This document shows, piece after piece, positions 17,953-26,207 of a stretch of DNA of 60,521 nt. This stretch comes from Oscillospiraceae bacterium. Lineage in GTDB: Bacteria; Bacillota_A; Clostridia; Oscillospirales; Oscillospiraceae. The notes under the pieces are model-generated. The model was given only the letters and a program-made list of their open reading frames with translations. It was not told where the DNA came from and did no database searches. The stretch covers positions 1-60,521 of the forward strand of contig JAILOS010000074.1 of NCBI GenBank assembly GCA_024690695.1, read 5' to 3'. How positions within the stretch are numbered: the first letter of the stretch is position 1; each line of letters begins with the position of its first letter. The translations under genes were made by a program, and so were the position numbers.

Positions 17953-18456
17953 ATGCTGGGCAAACAGAAATGCAGGATCCTCAAGGAGATCCGCCGCAAG
18001 ATCGCCGAGGAAAACGATATTCCCTACGTGACGCGCGAATGCGGCTTTCAGGGTGAGTGCAAAGGGACCTGCCCGCGCTGCGAGAGCGAGCTGCGGGAGC
18101 TGGAGCGCCAGCTGGAGGCGCGCAGGAGCCTCGGCAAGCGCGTCAGCGTCGCCGCGCTCTGCGCCGGGATGCTGGTGTCCACGGTCGGCTGCGCGCCCTT
18201 CGGCGAGAAAACGGACGACGAGCCCTCCGGCCGCCGGACGCGCGGAGGCGGCGGCATTTTCAAGATCGGCGAGACGCCGGAGCCCTCCCCGGAGGTACTC
18301 CAAGGCGAGATCGCCTATCCGGACGATCTCAGCGGCTATGTTATGCCGGATGACGTCGAAGTCACGCCGGAGCCGCTGACGGGCGAGGAGGACGTGCTGC
18401 AGGGCGAGCCGGTCGAACTGACCGGAGACGTGGCCGAGACGCCGGACGAGGGCTGA
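17953..18456 (+). CDS. Cys-rich membrane peptide, possible radical-SAM substrate
   Basis: Unrecognised protein of 167 residues. The basic N-terminal head (CRILKEIRRKIAEEND) is followed by a four-Cys knuckle, C-x5-C-x3-C-x2-C (ECGFQGECKGTCPRC), which could bind zinc or an iron-sulfur cluster. A heptad-like helix (about 45-65) leads into one hydrophobic segment (about 66-83) ending VGCAPFG; this could be a membrane span or an imperfect lipobox. The tail is disordered, acidic and Pro-rich, with two EVLQGE/DVLQGE repeats. GAGGTG lies before the ATG. The downstream radical SAM gene starts 5 bases after the stop, which makes this peptide an obvious candidate partner or substrate. I recall similar peptide-plus-rSAM pairs in gut clostridia but cannot name the family. 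Confidence 0.7.
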   Translation: MLGKQKCRILKEIRRKIAEENDIPYVTRECGFQGECKGTCPRCESELRELERQLEARRSLGKRVSVAALCAGMLVSTVGCAPFGEKTDDEPSGRRTRGGGGIFKIGETPEPSPEVLQGEIAYPDDLSGYVMPDDVEVTPEPLTGEEDVLQGEPVELTGDVAETPDEG

Positions 18457-18461
18457 AGACC

Positions 18462-19097
18462 GTGGAGGAGCCGCTCTATCCGCTGCTGAGCCTCTCGCGC
18501 CTGCGCATGGGCACCGACGGCGAGGGCGTCACGACGCTGATCGCCGGGGCGGGCTGCCCGCTGAGCTGCCGCTGGTGCATCAACAAGCGCCTGCTGCGCG
18601 AGGGAAAGGCCGAGCCCGTCGGCGCCGAAGAGCTCCTGGAGCGCGTGCGGATCGACGATCTGTATTTCCGCGCGACCGGCGGGGGCGTGACCTTCGGCGG
18701 GGGCGAATCGCTGCTGCACGCGGCCTTTCTGCGCCGCTTCCGGGAGCTCTGCCCCGCGGAATGGCGGCTGCGGGCGGAGACCTCGCTTGCGGTCGACCCG
18801 GCGCTGCTCGAGCTCTCGATCGGCGCGGTGGACCGCTACATCGTGGACGTCAAGAGCCTGGACGACGCGGTGTACCGCCGCTACACCGGCTGCGGGAGCG
18901 CTCTCATGCGGCAAAACCTGCGCCGCCTGCTGGAGGCGGTCGGCCCGGAGAAGCTCACCGTCCGCGTACCGCTGATCCCGGAGTTCAACACGAGCGAGGA
19001 TCAGCGCCGCAGCGCGGACGAGCTGCGCGCCCTCGGCGTCACGGACCTCGACCTCTTTTCCTACGTGATACGGGAATATAAAACGAAGTGGTTTTAG
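18462..19097 (+). CDS. Small radical SAM protein
   Basis: Radical SAM enzyme of 211 residues, in the size class of activating enzymes. The cluster motif is GCPLSCRWC (C-x3-C-x2-C), followed by the SAM-contact GGGVTFGGGE, the form seen in pyruvate-formate-lyase activase-like proteins. LRAETSLAVDP and RYIVDVKSLDD continue the barrel. No extra ferredoxin or SPASM domain is present. The start is GTG, five bases after the Cys-rich peptide gene. No glycyl-radical enzyme is in the window, so the partner may be the preceding peptide; this is an inference. Confidence 0.85.
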   Translation: MEEPLYPLLSLSRLRMGTDGEGVTTLIAGAGCPLSCRWCINKRLLREGKAEPVGAEELLERVRIDDLYFRATGGGVTFGGGESLLHAAFLRRFRELCPAEWRLRAETSLAVDPALLELSIGAVDRYIVDVKSLDDAVYRRYTGCGSALMRQNLRRLLEAVGPEKLTVRVPLIPEFNTSEDQRRSADELRALGVTDLDLFSYVIREYKTKWF

Positions 19098-19182
19098 CTG
19101 AAAGGCAAAAATGCTTGTCGTGTTTCGGGAATCGGAAGTAAAAATGTGTTTTTCCTTATGACCTTATGAAAGCGTATTAATT

Positions 19183-19213
19183 GGTTACTCCGATTTAGCC
19201 GGTGGTTACTCCG
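19183..19213 (+). promoter_or_regulatory. 10-bp direct repeats with 21-bp spacing
   Basis: GGTTACTCCG occurs at 19183-19192 and 19204-19213, centre to centre 21 bp (two helical turns), 50-80 bases before the lipoprotein gene. The spacing resembles sites bound by LytTR-type activators, but the sequence is not a clear match. Confidence 0.45.
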
Positions 19214-19262
19214 TCTTTTATTTGGATAAAAGCTCCAACAGAGCTAAAGAAAGGAAATTGAA

Positions 19263-20381
19263 ATGTTTAGAAGTGCCGGCATTAACTTTTTTCTAACTTG
19301 GATAAAAAAAGGGAGTTTTTTATGCCTTGTGTTGGTATGTTTACTGATGCAAGGATGTGGGCAAGGTCACGAAAGTGATGGTGGCCGCAAGACCCACGGA
19401 CTAAGAGAGAAAAAAATACAAGCGGACATAGAGGAGACAGACGATTGGAAGAGATTCAACGTTAAAACGAAAGACTTCAATGTCATAAAAAGACAAACAA
19501 ACATTGACGATAAAGAAGATGTTGTTTATTTATGTATTGAAGGGGAAAACGATAGATATATTGTTAAACAGTACTATATTGCAACGTACAATCTTTACAA
19601 TGAAGGGTGGATTCTTGATTCGTTAGATGAATTATACAACGACAAATATCAAAGCTTTGTTCAACCAACGAAAAGGGTCAGTCAGGAAATGGTAGATGAA
19701 CAGTCGCGGAGCGTAAAAGGCAGAGGAAAACTTGAAGCTTTATTCTCTTTTAGCGATGCAAAAATGATAGAGTTTCATCCTCAAGCTGTTTCAGTAGATT
19801 ATTATCTCGCTGAGAATTATGGATATGACGAATATGCAGTATCGGCACGAACAGAGTATGCATGGTTTGATGAGGAAATAACGATACCCATTGTATTCAA
19901 TTTCGAATTTATCAGCTCGGATTATGGTTATGGTTGGGTGGGAAGAATAGATGAGAATCGGATAATACGCAACATCAAACTTAATAGTGGCATTTTGGGA
20001 TACTGGGAAGACGATTATTATAATGGCGATTTATGGGGAGATCCGAATTATCCAAGTCCGTTCTATGCAAAACTTGCGGTATCAGATTATAGCGATGATA
20101 GCTGTTTGCTTGAATTTCACAGTTGCACATTTAATGGCTCTTTCTACACTTATGGAGTAAAAGATTACTCTGGATCAGCATCATTAGACGTTTATCGCGA
20201 TGATAATACTGGAAAAATAACTGATGTTAGTCTTGTATTTGATTCTGACAATGGCGTATTAAACTATCAATCCCTTAATAACTATTTGGGTGAAATCCTT
20301 GACTCTGAATCAATATATATGAACCGATACTATATTGTCTCACACCGAGATATAGTATTTCATAAACGACAAACGGGATAA
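19263..20381 (+). CDS. AT-rich putative lipoprotein of unknown function
   Basis: Unrecognised 372-residue protein. A basic N terminus and a hydrophobic stretch end in a lipobox-like LLMQGC with Cys32, so it is probably a surface lipoprotein. The mature part is rich in Tyr, Asp and aromatic residues (for example SSDYGYGWVGRID) and looks like a beta-rich fold; no catalytic motif is evident. Base composition is far more AT-rich than every neighbour, and codon use differs (AAA, TAT, GAT frequent). This points to recent acquisition. AAGGAA precedes the ATG. The gene stands alone between the rSAM gene and a converging aminotransferase. Confidence 0.7.
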   Translation: MFRSAGINFFLTWIKKGSFLCLVLVCLLMQGCGQGHESDGGRKTHGLREKKIQADIEETDDWKRFNVKTKDFNVIKRQTNIDDKEDVVYLCIEGENDRYIVKQYYIATYNLYNEGWILDSLDELYNDKYQSFVQPTKRVSQEMVDEQSRSVKGRGKLEALFSFSDAKMIEFHPQAVSVDYYLAENYGYDEYAVSARTEYAWFDEEITIPIVFNFEFISSDYGYGWVGRIDENRIIRNIKLNSGILGYWEDDYYNGDLWGDPNYPSPFYAKLAVSDYSDDSCLLEFHSCTFNGSFYTYGVKDYSGSASLDVYRDDNTGKITDVSLVFDSDNGVLNYQSLNNYLGEILDSESIYMNRYYIVSHRDIVFHKRQTG

Positions 20382-20412
20382 ACTATGCGAATAGCGCACA
20401 AGGGGAAATACA

Positions 20413-20456
20413 AAGAGCACACTTTTACTGACATTTAGCGGGAAAAGTGTGCTCTT
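20413..20456. terminator. Hairpin between convergent genes
   Basis: Perfect 14-bp stem (20413-20426 with 20443-20456) and a 16-base loop, 31 bases after the lipoprotein stop. There is no long T-tract; A/T pairs at the stem base may help termination on both strands. Confidence 0.65.
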
Positions 20457-20525
20457 GCTATAGTTAAATTATCCAACTTAATACAAAAAAGAGCCAAGTG
20501 CAATAAAATAATACGACGAACTCGT

Positions 20526-21803
20526 TTATTCCTCCAGCAGCTTGTTCAGCGCGGCAAGGCGCAGGCTGCAGCAGTAGATATCCATCGCCTGCTCGAGCTG
20601 CTCGATCGGCGGCAGGGAGGGGGCCACGCGCATGTTGCTGTCGGCCGGGTCCCTGCCGTAGGGGAAGGTGGCGCCGGCGCCGGTCAAAGTCAGCCCGGCC
20701 TCCTTGCAGAGCCGCCAGGTCGCCTTCGCAACGCCCGGCATCGTGTTCACGCTGACGAAATAGCCGCCCTTCGGCTTCTCCCAGCGGGCGATGCCCAGCG
20801 GCGCGATCTCGGCCTCCAGCCGGTCGAGCACGCAGCGGAATTTCGGCCCGAGGATCGCCGCGTGGCGCTTCATCAGCTCCAGCACGTGCTCCTTGTCCTT
20901 CAGGTAGAGGAAGTGGCGGAGCTGGTTGACCTTGTCGTAGGAGATGATCTGGGCGCCGAGCAGCTTTTTCATGAAGGCCATGTTGTTCTCGCTGCAGGCG
21001 AACACCGAAATGCCCGCGCCGGGGAAGGTGATCTTGGAGGTCGAGGCGAACTCGAACACCATGTCGTCGTTTCCGTATTTCGCGCACTCGCCGAGGATGT
21101 CCGGGAAGGGCAGATACTCGCCCTCGAATTCATGAACGCAGTAGGCGTTGTCCCACATCAGCAGGAAGTCCTTCGCGGCGGGCTTCATCGAGGCGATGCG
21201 GCGGACGGTCCCGGCGCTGTAGACGATGCCGTCCGGGTTGGAGTACTTCGGCACGCACCACATGCCGCGCACCTCCGGATCGCGGATCAGCTCCTCCACG
21301 CGGTCCATATCCGGGCCCTCCGCGGTCATCGGCACGGCGATCATCTCCATGCCGAAGCTCTCGGAGATCTGGAAATGCCGGTCGTAGCCCGGGGCGGGGC
21401 AGAGCCACTTCACGCGGTCGAGCCTGGCCCAGGGGCCGTCGCCGTTGACGCGGCCGTGGGTGTAGCATTTGGCGATCGTGTCGTACATCAGCTGCAGCGA
21501 GGCGCTGCCGCCGATAAAGATATTCTCCGGCTTCGTGCCCAGCAGCTCGGCGAAAAGCCGGCGGCAGGAGGGGAGACCCTCGAGATTGCCGTAGTTGCGC
21601 ACGTCGATGCCGTCGCAGACGTAGTCGCTGTCGGAGCGCAGGAGATCCATCATCGGGCGGTTCATGTCGAGCTGCTCCGTGCTGGGCTTGCCGCGCGCCA
21701 TGTTGAGGCTCCGGCCGAGACTCTTCAGCTCCTCGTAGCGGGCTTCGACCGCCTCCCGCTCGCGCAGGAGCTCGGCCCTCGTCAGTTCAGCGTATTTTTT
21801 CAT
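20526..21803 (-). CDS. Class I aminotransferase, aspartate-type subgroup Ic
   Basis: PLP-dependent transaminase of 425 residues, in the group annotated as aspartate aminotransferase Ic or MocR-like C-terminal type. N-terminal features are LNMARGKPS and YGNLEGLP; the PLP-binding Lys lies in FASTSKITFPGAG near residue 257; the aspartate and tyrosine of the cofactor pocket sit in MWDNAYCVHEFEG. AAAGGA lies eight bases before the ATG. The gene has its own promoter but follows tupC on the same strand, so read-through is possible. The amino-acid substrate is not certain. Confidence 0.85.
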   Translation of the reverse strand: MKKYAELTRAELLREREAVEARYEELKSLGRSLNMARGKPSTEQLDMNRPMMDLLRSDSDYVCDGIDVRNYGNLEGLPSCRRLFAELLGTKPENIFIGGSASLQLMYDTIAKCYTHGRVNGDGPWARLDRVKWLCPAPGYDRHFQISESFGMEMIAVPMTAEGPDMDRVEELIRDPEVRGMWCVPKYSNPDGIVYSAGTVRRIASMKPAAKDFLLMWDNAYCVHEFEGEYLPFPDILGECAKYGNDDMVFEFASTSKITFPGAGISVFACSENNMAFMKKLLGAQIISYDKVNQLRHFLYLKDKEHVLELMKRHAAILGPKFRCVLDRLEAEIAPLGIARWEKPKGGYFVSVNTMPGVAKATWRLCKEAGLTLTGAGATFPYGRDPADSNMRVAPSLPPIEQLEQAMDIYCCSLRLAALNKLLEE

Positions 21804-21857
21804 CGCTGTTCCTTTCCGTTTTCCGCGGCGCTGTGCCCGAAGGCAGGCCGCTGTACT

Positions 21858-21910
21858 GGGGAGCGTCCGCTCCCCGGCTTCATCATAGCACAACTGGAAG
21901 GATTCGGCAA
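21858..21910 (-). promoter_or_regulatory. Promoter and 5' hairpin of the aminotransferase gene
   Basis: On the minus strand: TTGCCG, 17-bp spacer, TATGAT (plus-strand 21905-21910 and 21882-21887). The -35 sits just past the tupC stop. A GGGGAGC/GCTCCCC hairpin (21858-21875) falls at the start of the transcript. Confidence 0.7.
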
Positions 21911-21913
21911 GCG

Positions 21914-22567
21914 TTACACGCCGCAGAAGTCCAGGAAGCGCCGCGTCTCTTCGCGGGAGGGCCGGGTCAGCACCGCCGCGGCTTCGCCCTGCTCGAGCAG
22001 CCTTCCGCTCCCGAGCACGATCAGGCGCTCGCCCAGCCGCTGCGCCTGGCGCAGACTGTGCGTTACGAGCAGCACGGCGCAGCCCGTCTCCTCGCAGGCG
22101 CGGCGGATCAGCCCCTCGGCCGCGAGCGTGGACTCCATGTCCAGCGCCGCCGTCGGCTCGTCGAGCACGAGCAGACCGTAGGAGCCCATCAGCAGCCGGG
22201 CGAGAGCGAGCTTCGCCGTCTCGCCGCCGGAGAGCTTTTTGGCGCGCTGCCCGGCGAGCGCCTCCATCCCCAGCGCCCGCATCAGCTCTCCGGCGCGGGC
22301 CGGGTCGTTTCCGTTGAGCAGCAGGTTTTTCTCCGCGCTCATGCGGAACGGGAAGCTCTTCTGCGGCAGATAGCCGACGGATACGCCGGGGAGGACCGGG
22401 GTTCTGCCGTCGGCGCGCTCGACGCCCGCGAGGATCCTCGCAAAGGTGCTTTTCCCGCTGCCGTTCGGGCCGATGAGCGCGGTGACGCGCCCCTCGGGCA
22501 GCTCCAGCGCGGGCAGCTCCAGCACCGTGCGGCTTTCATAGGTCTTTTTCAGCGGCGGGGTCTTCAT
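21914..22567 (-). CDS. tupC: Tungstate-type ABC transporter ATPase
   Basis: ATP-binding subunit (217 residues) of an oxyanion importer. It has Walker A GPNGSGKST, signature LSGGETAKLALAR, Walker B LLVLDEPTAALD and switch His in VTHSL. The start overlaps the permease stop in ATGA (22564-22567), so translation is coupled. Tungstate rather than molybdate or phosphate is inferred from the TupA/TupB-like neighbours and from the AOR enzyme encoded 10 kb away. Confidence 0.85.
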   Translation of the reverse strand: MKTPPLKKTYESRTVLELPALELPEGRVTALIGPNGSGKSTFARILAGVERADGRTPVLPGVSVGYLPQKSFPFRMSAEKNLLLNGNDPARAGELMRALGMEALAGQRAKKLSGGETAKLALARLLMGSYGLLVLDEPTAALDMESTLAAEGLIRRACEETGCAVLLVTHSLRQAQRLGERLIVLGSGRLLEQGEAAAVLTRPSREETRRFLDFCGV

Positions 22568-23250
22568 CGGCTCAGCCTCCTTTGCAGCAGACTCAGCGCG
22601 ACGTTCACCAGCAGCGACAGGCTCAGCAGGATCAGCCCCAGGGCGACGCCGAGCGAGAAGCTGCCGCGGTTCGTGTACTGCATGATGGCGGTGGTCATCA
22701 CGTTCGTCTTCCAGGCGATCGCGCCGCCGACCATCGACACGGCGCCGACCTCGGCGATCGCGCGGGCGAAGGCCAGCAGATAGGCGGTGACGATCGGGTA
22801 GACGCACTCGTTGAGCAGCAGCAGAAAGCGCTTGCCGCGCCCGAAGCCCAGCCCGAGCGCGCTCTCGCGCACGGCGGGGGCGAGCTCGGCGGCGAAGGTC
22901 TCCGTCGTGCCGACGACGATCGGCGTGATCAGCGCCACCTGCGCCAGGATCATCAGCCGCACGGTGAACAGCAGCTTCAGCTGCCGGAAGGGGCCCACGC
23001 CGGAGAACAGCAGGTAAAACAGCAGCCCGCAGACCACCGGCGGCATGCCCATCAGCGTGCGGTTGAGCACCAGCAGCACGCCACGCCCCGGAAAACGCCC
23101 CGCGCCGAACAGCAGCCCGAGCGGCACGCCGAGCAGCAGCGCGATCACCGAGCTCGACAGGCAGACCTTCGCCGTGGTCGAAAGAATGTTCAGCAGCTCC
23201 GGATCGGCCGAGGCGATCAGGGCGAGCGCCTCTCGGACGGACGCGCCCAT
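22564..23250 (-). CDS. tupB: Tungstate-type ABC transporter permease
   Basis: Membrane permease of 228 residues with five or six hydrophobic segments. The EAA-like loop reads ESALGLGFGRGKRF, followed by ARAIAEVGAVSMVGGAI, a phrase typical of TupB permeases. It lies six bases after the binding-protein gene and overlaps tupC by four. It forms the channel of the importer. Confidence 0.86.
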   Translation of the reverse strand: MGASVREALALIASADPELLNILSTTAKVCLSSSVIALLLGVPLGLLFGAGRFPGRGVLLVLNRTLMGMPPVVCGLLFYLLFSGVGPFRQLKLLFTVRLMILAQVALITPIVVGTTETFAAELAPAVRESALGLGFGRGKRFLLLLNECVYPIVTAYLLAFARAIAEVGAVSMVGGAIAWKTNVMTTAIMQYTNRGSFSLGVALGLILLSLSLLVNVALSLLQRRLSR

Positions 23251-23256
23251 CGTCCG

Positions 23257-24219
23257 TCAGGCGACGCGGCCTTCGTTGGCGACGAAGGTCAGGAAGGTCG
23301 CCTTGTCGGTGAGGATGTAGGCGCCCTTCTCCTCGGCCATGACGAGGCAGGCGCCCATGCCGGCGTTGGCGGAGATATACCATTCGGCGTAGTCCCTGAA
23401 GCTCTCGGCCTCGGCGCTGATGCCCAGCTCCCCGGGCCAGAGGCTCAGCTCCTTCGTGTGCGTGCCGGAGCCGTCGCCGCGGGAGATAAAGGGATGCCTG
23501 CCGTCGGCGATGGCCTTGAAGGCGGCCTTGACGTCCGGCGCGTCCTTCACGCCCGCCGGGTCGGCGGAGGGTCCGCAGAGCACGAAGTAGTTGTACATCC
23601 AGGTCAGGCGCTCGCCGTCCATGCCCTCGACCGTGCGGGCGTAGCCCGCCTCGACAAAGGCCTCCTCCTGCTTTTTGGCATGCACGAGGATCAGATCGGC
23701 GTTGCCCATTTTCGCGTTGGCGATGGCCTTGCCGGTGCCGGCGGAATAGACCTCGATCTCATAGCCGTACTTGTCGTGAAAAACCGGCAGCAGGGCGTTG
23801 AGCAGGCCGGAGTCGTTGACCGAGGTGGTCGTGGACAGGCGGATCGCGCGCGTCTCGTCGGTGGCCGCCGGGATCTCGGCGGCGGAGACCGGGCGCTCGT
23901 CCTTGAGGTAGAACAGATGCTCGCCGTATTCGGCCACGCCGTATTCGCCGGCCAGCTTCTGGCCCTCCTCGCTCAGCAGCCAGTTGATCAGCGCGTCGGC
24001 CCCGGCGGTGTTGATCGCCACGTCGCCGACCGGATGGCCGTCGGCGTCCTCGAAGGGCGCCTCCGGGTTCACGGCCAGCAGCGTGTAGTTGTTGATCATC
24101 GCCTCGTCCGCCTCCTTGAGGATGCAGGTGTCGACGACCGGCTTGGCCTCCTGAGCGCTGCAGGCACACAGCCCCAGCAGCATCGCCGCCAAAAGCAGCA
24201 GGCAAATCGTTCTCTTCAT
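23257..24219 (-). CDS. tupA: Tungstate-binding lipoprotein, apparently circularly permuted TupA
   Basis: Substrate-binding lipoprotein of 320 residues (lipobox LCAC, Cys20). The second part is ordinary TupA: RLSTTTSVNDSGLL near 126, YSAGTGKA, FISRGDGSGTHTKE, GMGACLVMAEEKGAYILTD. The protein then stops after DKATFL, where other TupA proteins continue with ILVEGD, NxYxVIAVNP, WLxSxEGQ and GxxLFY. Those missing elements sit instead at the N terminus (residues about 30-105: CILKEADEAMINNYTLLAVN, WLLSEEGQKLAGEYG, YGEHLFYLKDE). I read this as a circular permutation. GGGAGG lies six bases before the ATG. The comparison is by eye. Confidence 0.85.
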   Translation of the reverse strand: MKRTICLLLLAAMLLGLCACSAQEAKPVVDTCILKEADEAMINNYTLLAVNPEAPFEDADGHPVGDVAINTAGADALINWLLSEEGQKLAGEYGVAEYGEHLFYLKDERPVSAAEIPAATDETRAIRLSTTTSVNDSGLLNALLPVFHDKYGYEIEVYSAGTGKAIANAKMGNADLILVHAKKQEEAFVEAGYARTVEGMDGERLTWMYNYFVLCGPSADPAGVKDAPDVKAAFKAIADGRHPFISRGDGSGTHTKELSLWPGELGISAEAESFRDYAEWYISANAGMGACLVMAEEKGAYILTDKATFLTFVANEGRVA

Positions 24220-24250
24220 GAAAAACCTCCCTGTCGGAAAATTCGTCTTC

Positions 24251-24279
24251 AGTATAGCACAGCGGCCCGGCGCGTTCAA
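24251..24279 (-). promoter_or_regulatory. Promoter of the tup operon
   Basis: On the minus strand: TTGAAC, 17-bp spacer, TATACT (plus-strand 24274-24279 and 24251-24256). It sits in the 65-base gap after the MoeA-PBP gene, so transporter genes can be transcribed apart from the cofactor genes. There is no room for a Moco/Tuco RNA element. Confidence 0.8.
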
Positions 24280-24284
24280 GCGGC

Positions 24285-26195
24285 TTACCCGAGCTCGATT
24301 TCCTCGCCGGGCCGGTCGAGCGTGTAGCCGCCCAGGGCCTCGACGCGCTCGCGGAAGGCCGCGCTCTTCAGCGTGCGCAGCAGCCGCCGCACCGGCTCGC
24401 TCTCCCAGGCGCTCTCCGGGATCAGCAGGTCGTATTCCTCCGTGCAGATCGGGAGAAAATCGAGGCCGTAGAGCCGGGCCGCGGAATAGATGCCCATTCC
24501 GGCGTCGGCGGAGCCGGACGCGATCTGCACCGCCGCCGCGTTGTGCGTCGGCTCCTCGCGCTCGTAGCCGCGGATCGCGCCGCGGTCCACGCCGTATTGA
24601 TCGCAGAGATAATCCATCAGCACGCGGGTGCCGGAGCCCTTCTGCCGGTTTACGTAGCGAAGCCCGTCCCGGGCGAGCCCGGTGAAGCTCTTGAGGCCCA
24701 GGGGATTCCCCTTCTGCAGCATCAGACCCTGCAGCCGCCCGACGCAGCGCACGAGACGCACGCCGCCGCGGGGGAAAACCTGCCTGATGTACGCCCGGTT
24801 GTATTCGCCCGTCGCGGCGTCCAGCAGATGCACGCCCGCCGCGTGGGCCTCGCCCCGCCGCACGGCCATTATGCCGCCCATCGAGCCGACGTGCGAGGAG
24901 GACAGATAAAAGCGCGGGTCCTCCCGGTGGATCAGGTCGGCCAGCTCGTCGAGCAGCGGATCGTGGCTGCCGATAACGACCAGGGTGCTGCGCAGCTTCT
25001 CCTCCGGGCACAGCAGCCGCACCCGCACGTTCTCGCCGGCGGCGAAGCCCTCGGTCCCCTGCGGGACCTCGAGCAGCCCGTCGGCCTTGACGAAGGAGGA
25101 CACGACGCCGCTGCCGCGCGGCAGCGGGGAGGCTGTGAGCTCGCCGCCGACGCCGCCCAGACGCACGCGCACGTATTCCTTCGCCTTCAGCCCGGAGACC
25201 ACCGGCCGCGCGAGCCGCGCCTCGACGAAACGGTCGCTGCGGCCGGGGCGGCCGTACCAGCGGTCGATCAGCGGGCGCAGCAGCTCGTCGATCACCAGGA
25301 TGCCCGAGACCGGGTAGCCCGGCACGCCGAGGATCGGCACCGCGCCCCGGCAGCCGAGGATCGCGGGCTTGCCGGGCTTGATGGCGAGGCCGTGGATCAG
25401 CACCTCGCCGACCTCGCGCACGGCGTCGGCGGAATAATCGTCCCGCCCCGCCGAGGAACCGGCGTTGAGGATCACCATGTCGCATTCCGAGGCCGCTCTT
25501 TCGAGCGCGTCCCGGATCTCACCGAACTTGTCCGGCACGATGGGATAGATCTTCGTCTCCGCGCCCCAGCCGCTCAGCATGGCGGCGAAAATCGCGGAGT
25601 TGAATTCCATGACGTCGCCCGGCCGGGGATCGGCGCAGGGCGGCACGATCTCGTCGCCCGTGGGGATGATGCCGACGAGCGGCCGGGCGAAGACCTCCGC
25701 CCGGCCCACGCCGCCGGCCAGCAGCGCGCCGACCGCGGCCGGCGTGATCTCGACGCCGCCGGTGAGGATCATCTCGCCGGCGCAGATATCCTCGCCGATC
25801 TGGCGCACGTGCTGCCAGGGCGCCGCGCTCGCGTGCAGCGTCACGCTGCCGTCGTCGCCGGCGACGAGGTCCTCCGCCATGACGACCGCGTCGCAGTCGG
25901 CGGGGAGCGGATCGCCGGTGTCTACGACCGTGAAGCGCCCCGGAGCGAGCGTTACGGGCGTGGTCTCCGTCGCGCCGAAGCTGTCGGCGGCGCGCAGGGC
26001 GACGCCGTCCATCGCGCAGGCGGTGTAGTGCGGCGCGTTGATCACGGCGTAGACGGCCTTCGCCGTCCGCCGTCCGCAGGCGTCCCGGACGGGAACGCTC
26101 TCGCTCCGCGCCCGAAAGCCGCGCTCGGACAGCGCCTGCAGCCAGGTTTCGCGCGCCTGCTCGAGAGGGACGTTGGTCAGATAGGAAAAAGCCAT
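24285..26195 (-). CDS. MoeA-like molybdopterin molybdotransferase fused to a periplasmic-binding-like domain
   Basis: Two-domain protein of 636 residues. Residues 1-405 are MoeA-like: CAMDGVALRAADSF, PTGDEIV, LNAGSSAGRDDY, HGLAIKPGKPAILG and GVPGYPVSG are the expected ligase motifs for inserting Mo or W into molybdopterin. Residues about 410-625 form a PBP-like domain (RYVNRQKGSGTRVLMDYL, ASGSADAGMGIYSAA, FLPICTEEYDLLIP), which may sense or hold the oxyanion. AGGAG lies seven bases before the ATG. It is 12 bases from a second, single-domain moeA, so the pair may divide metal insertion steps or separate W from Mo. Confidence 0.9.
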   Translation of the reverse strand: MAFSYLTNVPLEQARETWLQALSERGFRARSESVPVRDACGRRTAKAVYAVINAPHYTACAMDGVALRAADSFGATETTPVTLAPGRFTVVDTGDPLPADCDAVVMAEDLVAGDDGSVTLHASAAPWQHVRQIGEDICAGEMILTGGVEITPAAVGALLAGGVGRAEVFARPLVGIIPTGDEIVPPCADPRPGDVMEFNSAIFAAMLSGWGAETKIYPIVPDKFGEIRDALERAASECDMVILNAGSSAGRDDYSADAVREVGEVLIHGLAIKPGKPAILGCRGAVPILGVPGYPVSGILVIDELLRPLIDRWYGRPGRSDRFVEARLARPVVSGLKAKEYVRVRLGGVGGELTASPLPRGSGVVSSFVKADGLLEVPQGTEGFAAGENVRVRLLCPEEKLRSTLVVIGSHDPLLDELADLIHREDPRFYLSSSHVGSMGGIMAVRRGEAHAAGVHLLDAATGEYNRAYIRQVFPRGGVRLVRCVGRLQGLMLQKGNPLGLKSFTGLARDGLRYVNRQKGSGTRVLMDYLCDQYGVDRGAIRGYEREEPTHNAAAVQIASGSADAGMGIYSAARLYGLDFLPICTEEYDLLIPESAWESEPVRRLLRTLKSAAFRERVEALGGYTLDRPGEEIELG

Positions 26196-26207
26196 GGCCG
26201 TGCTCCT

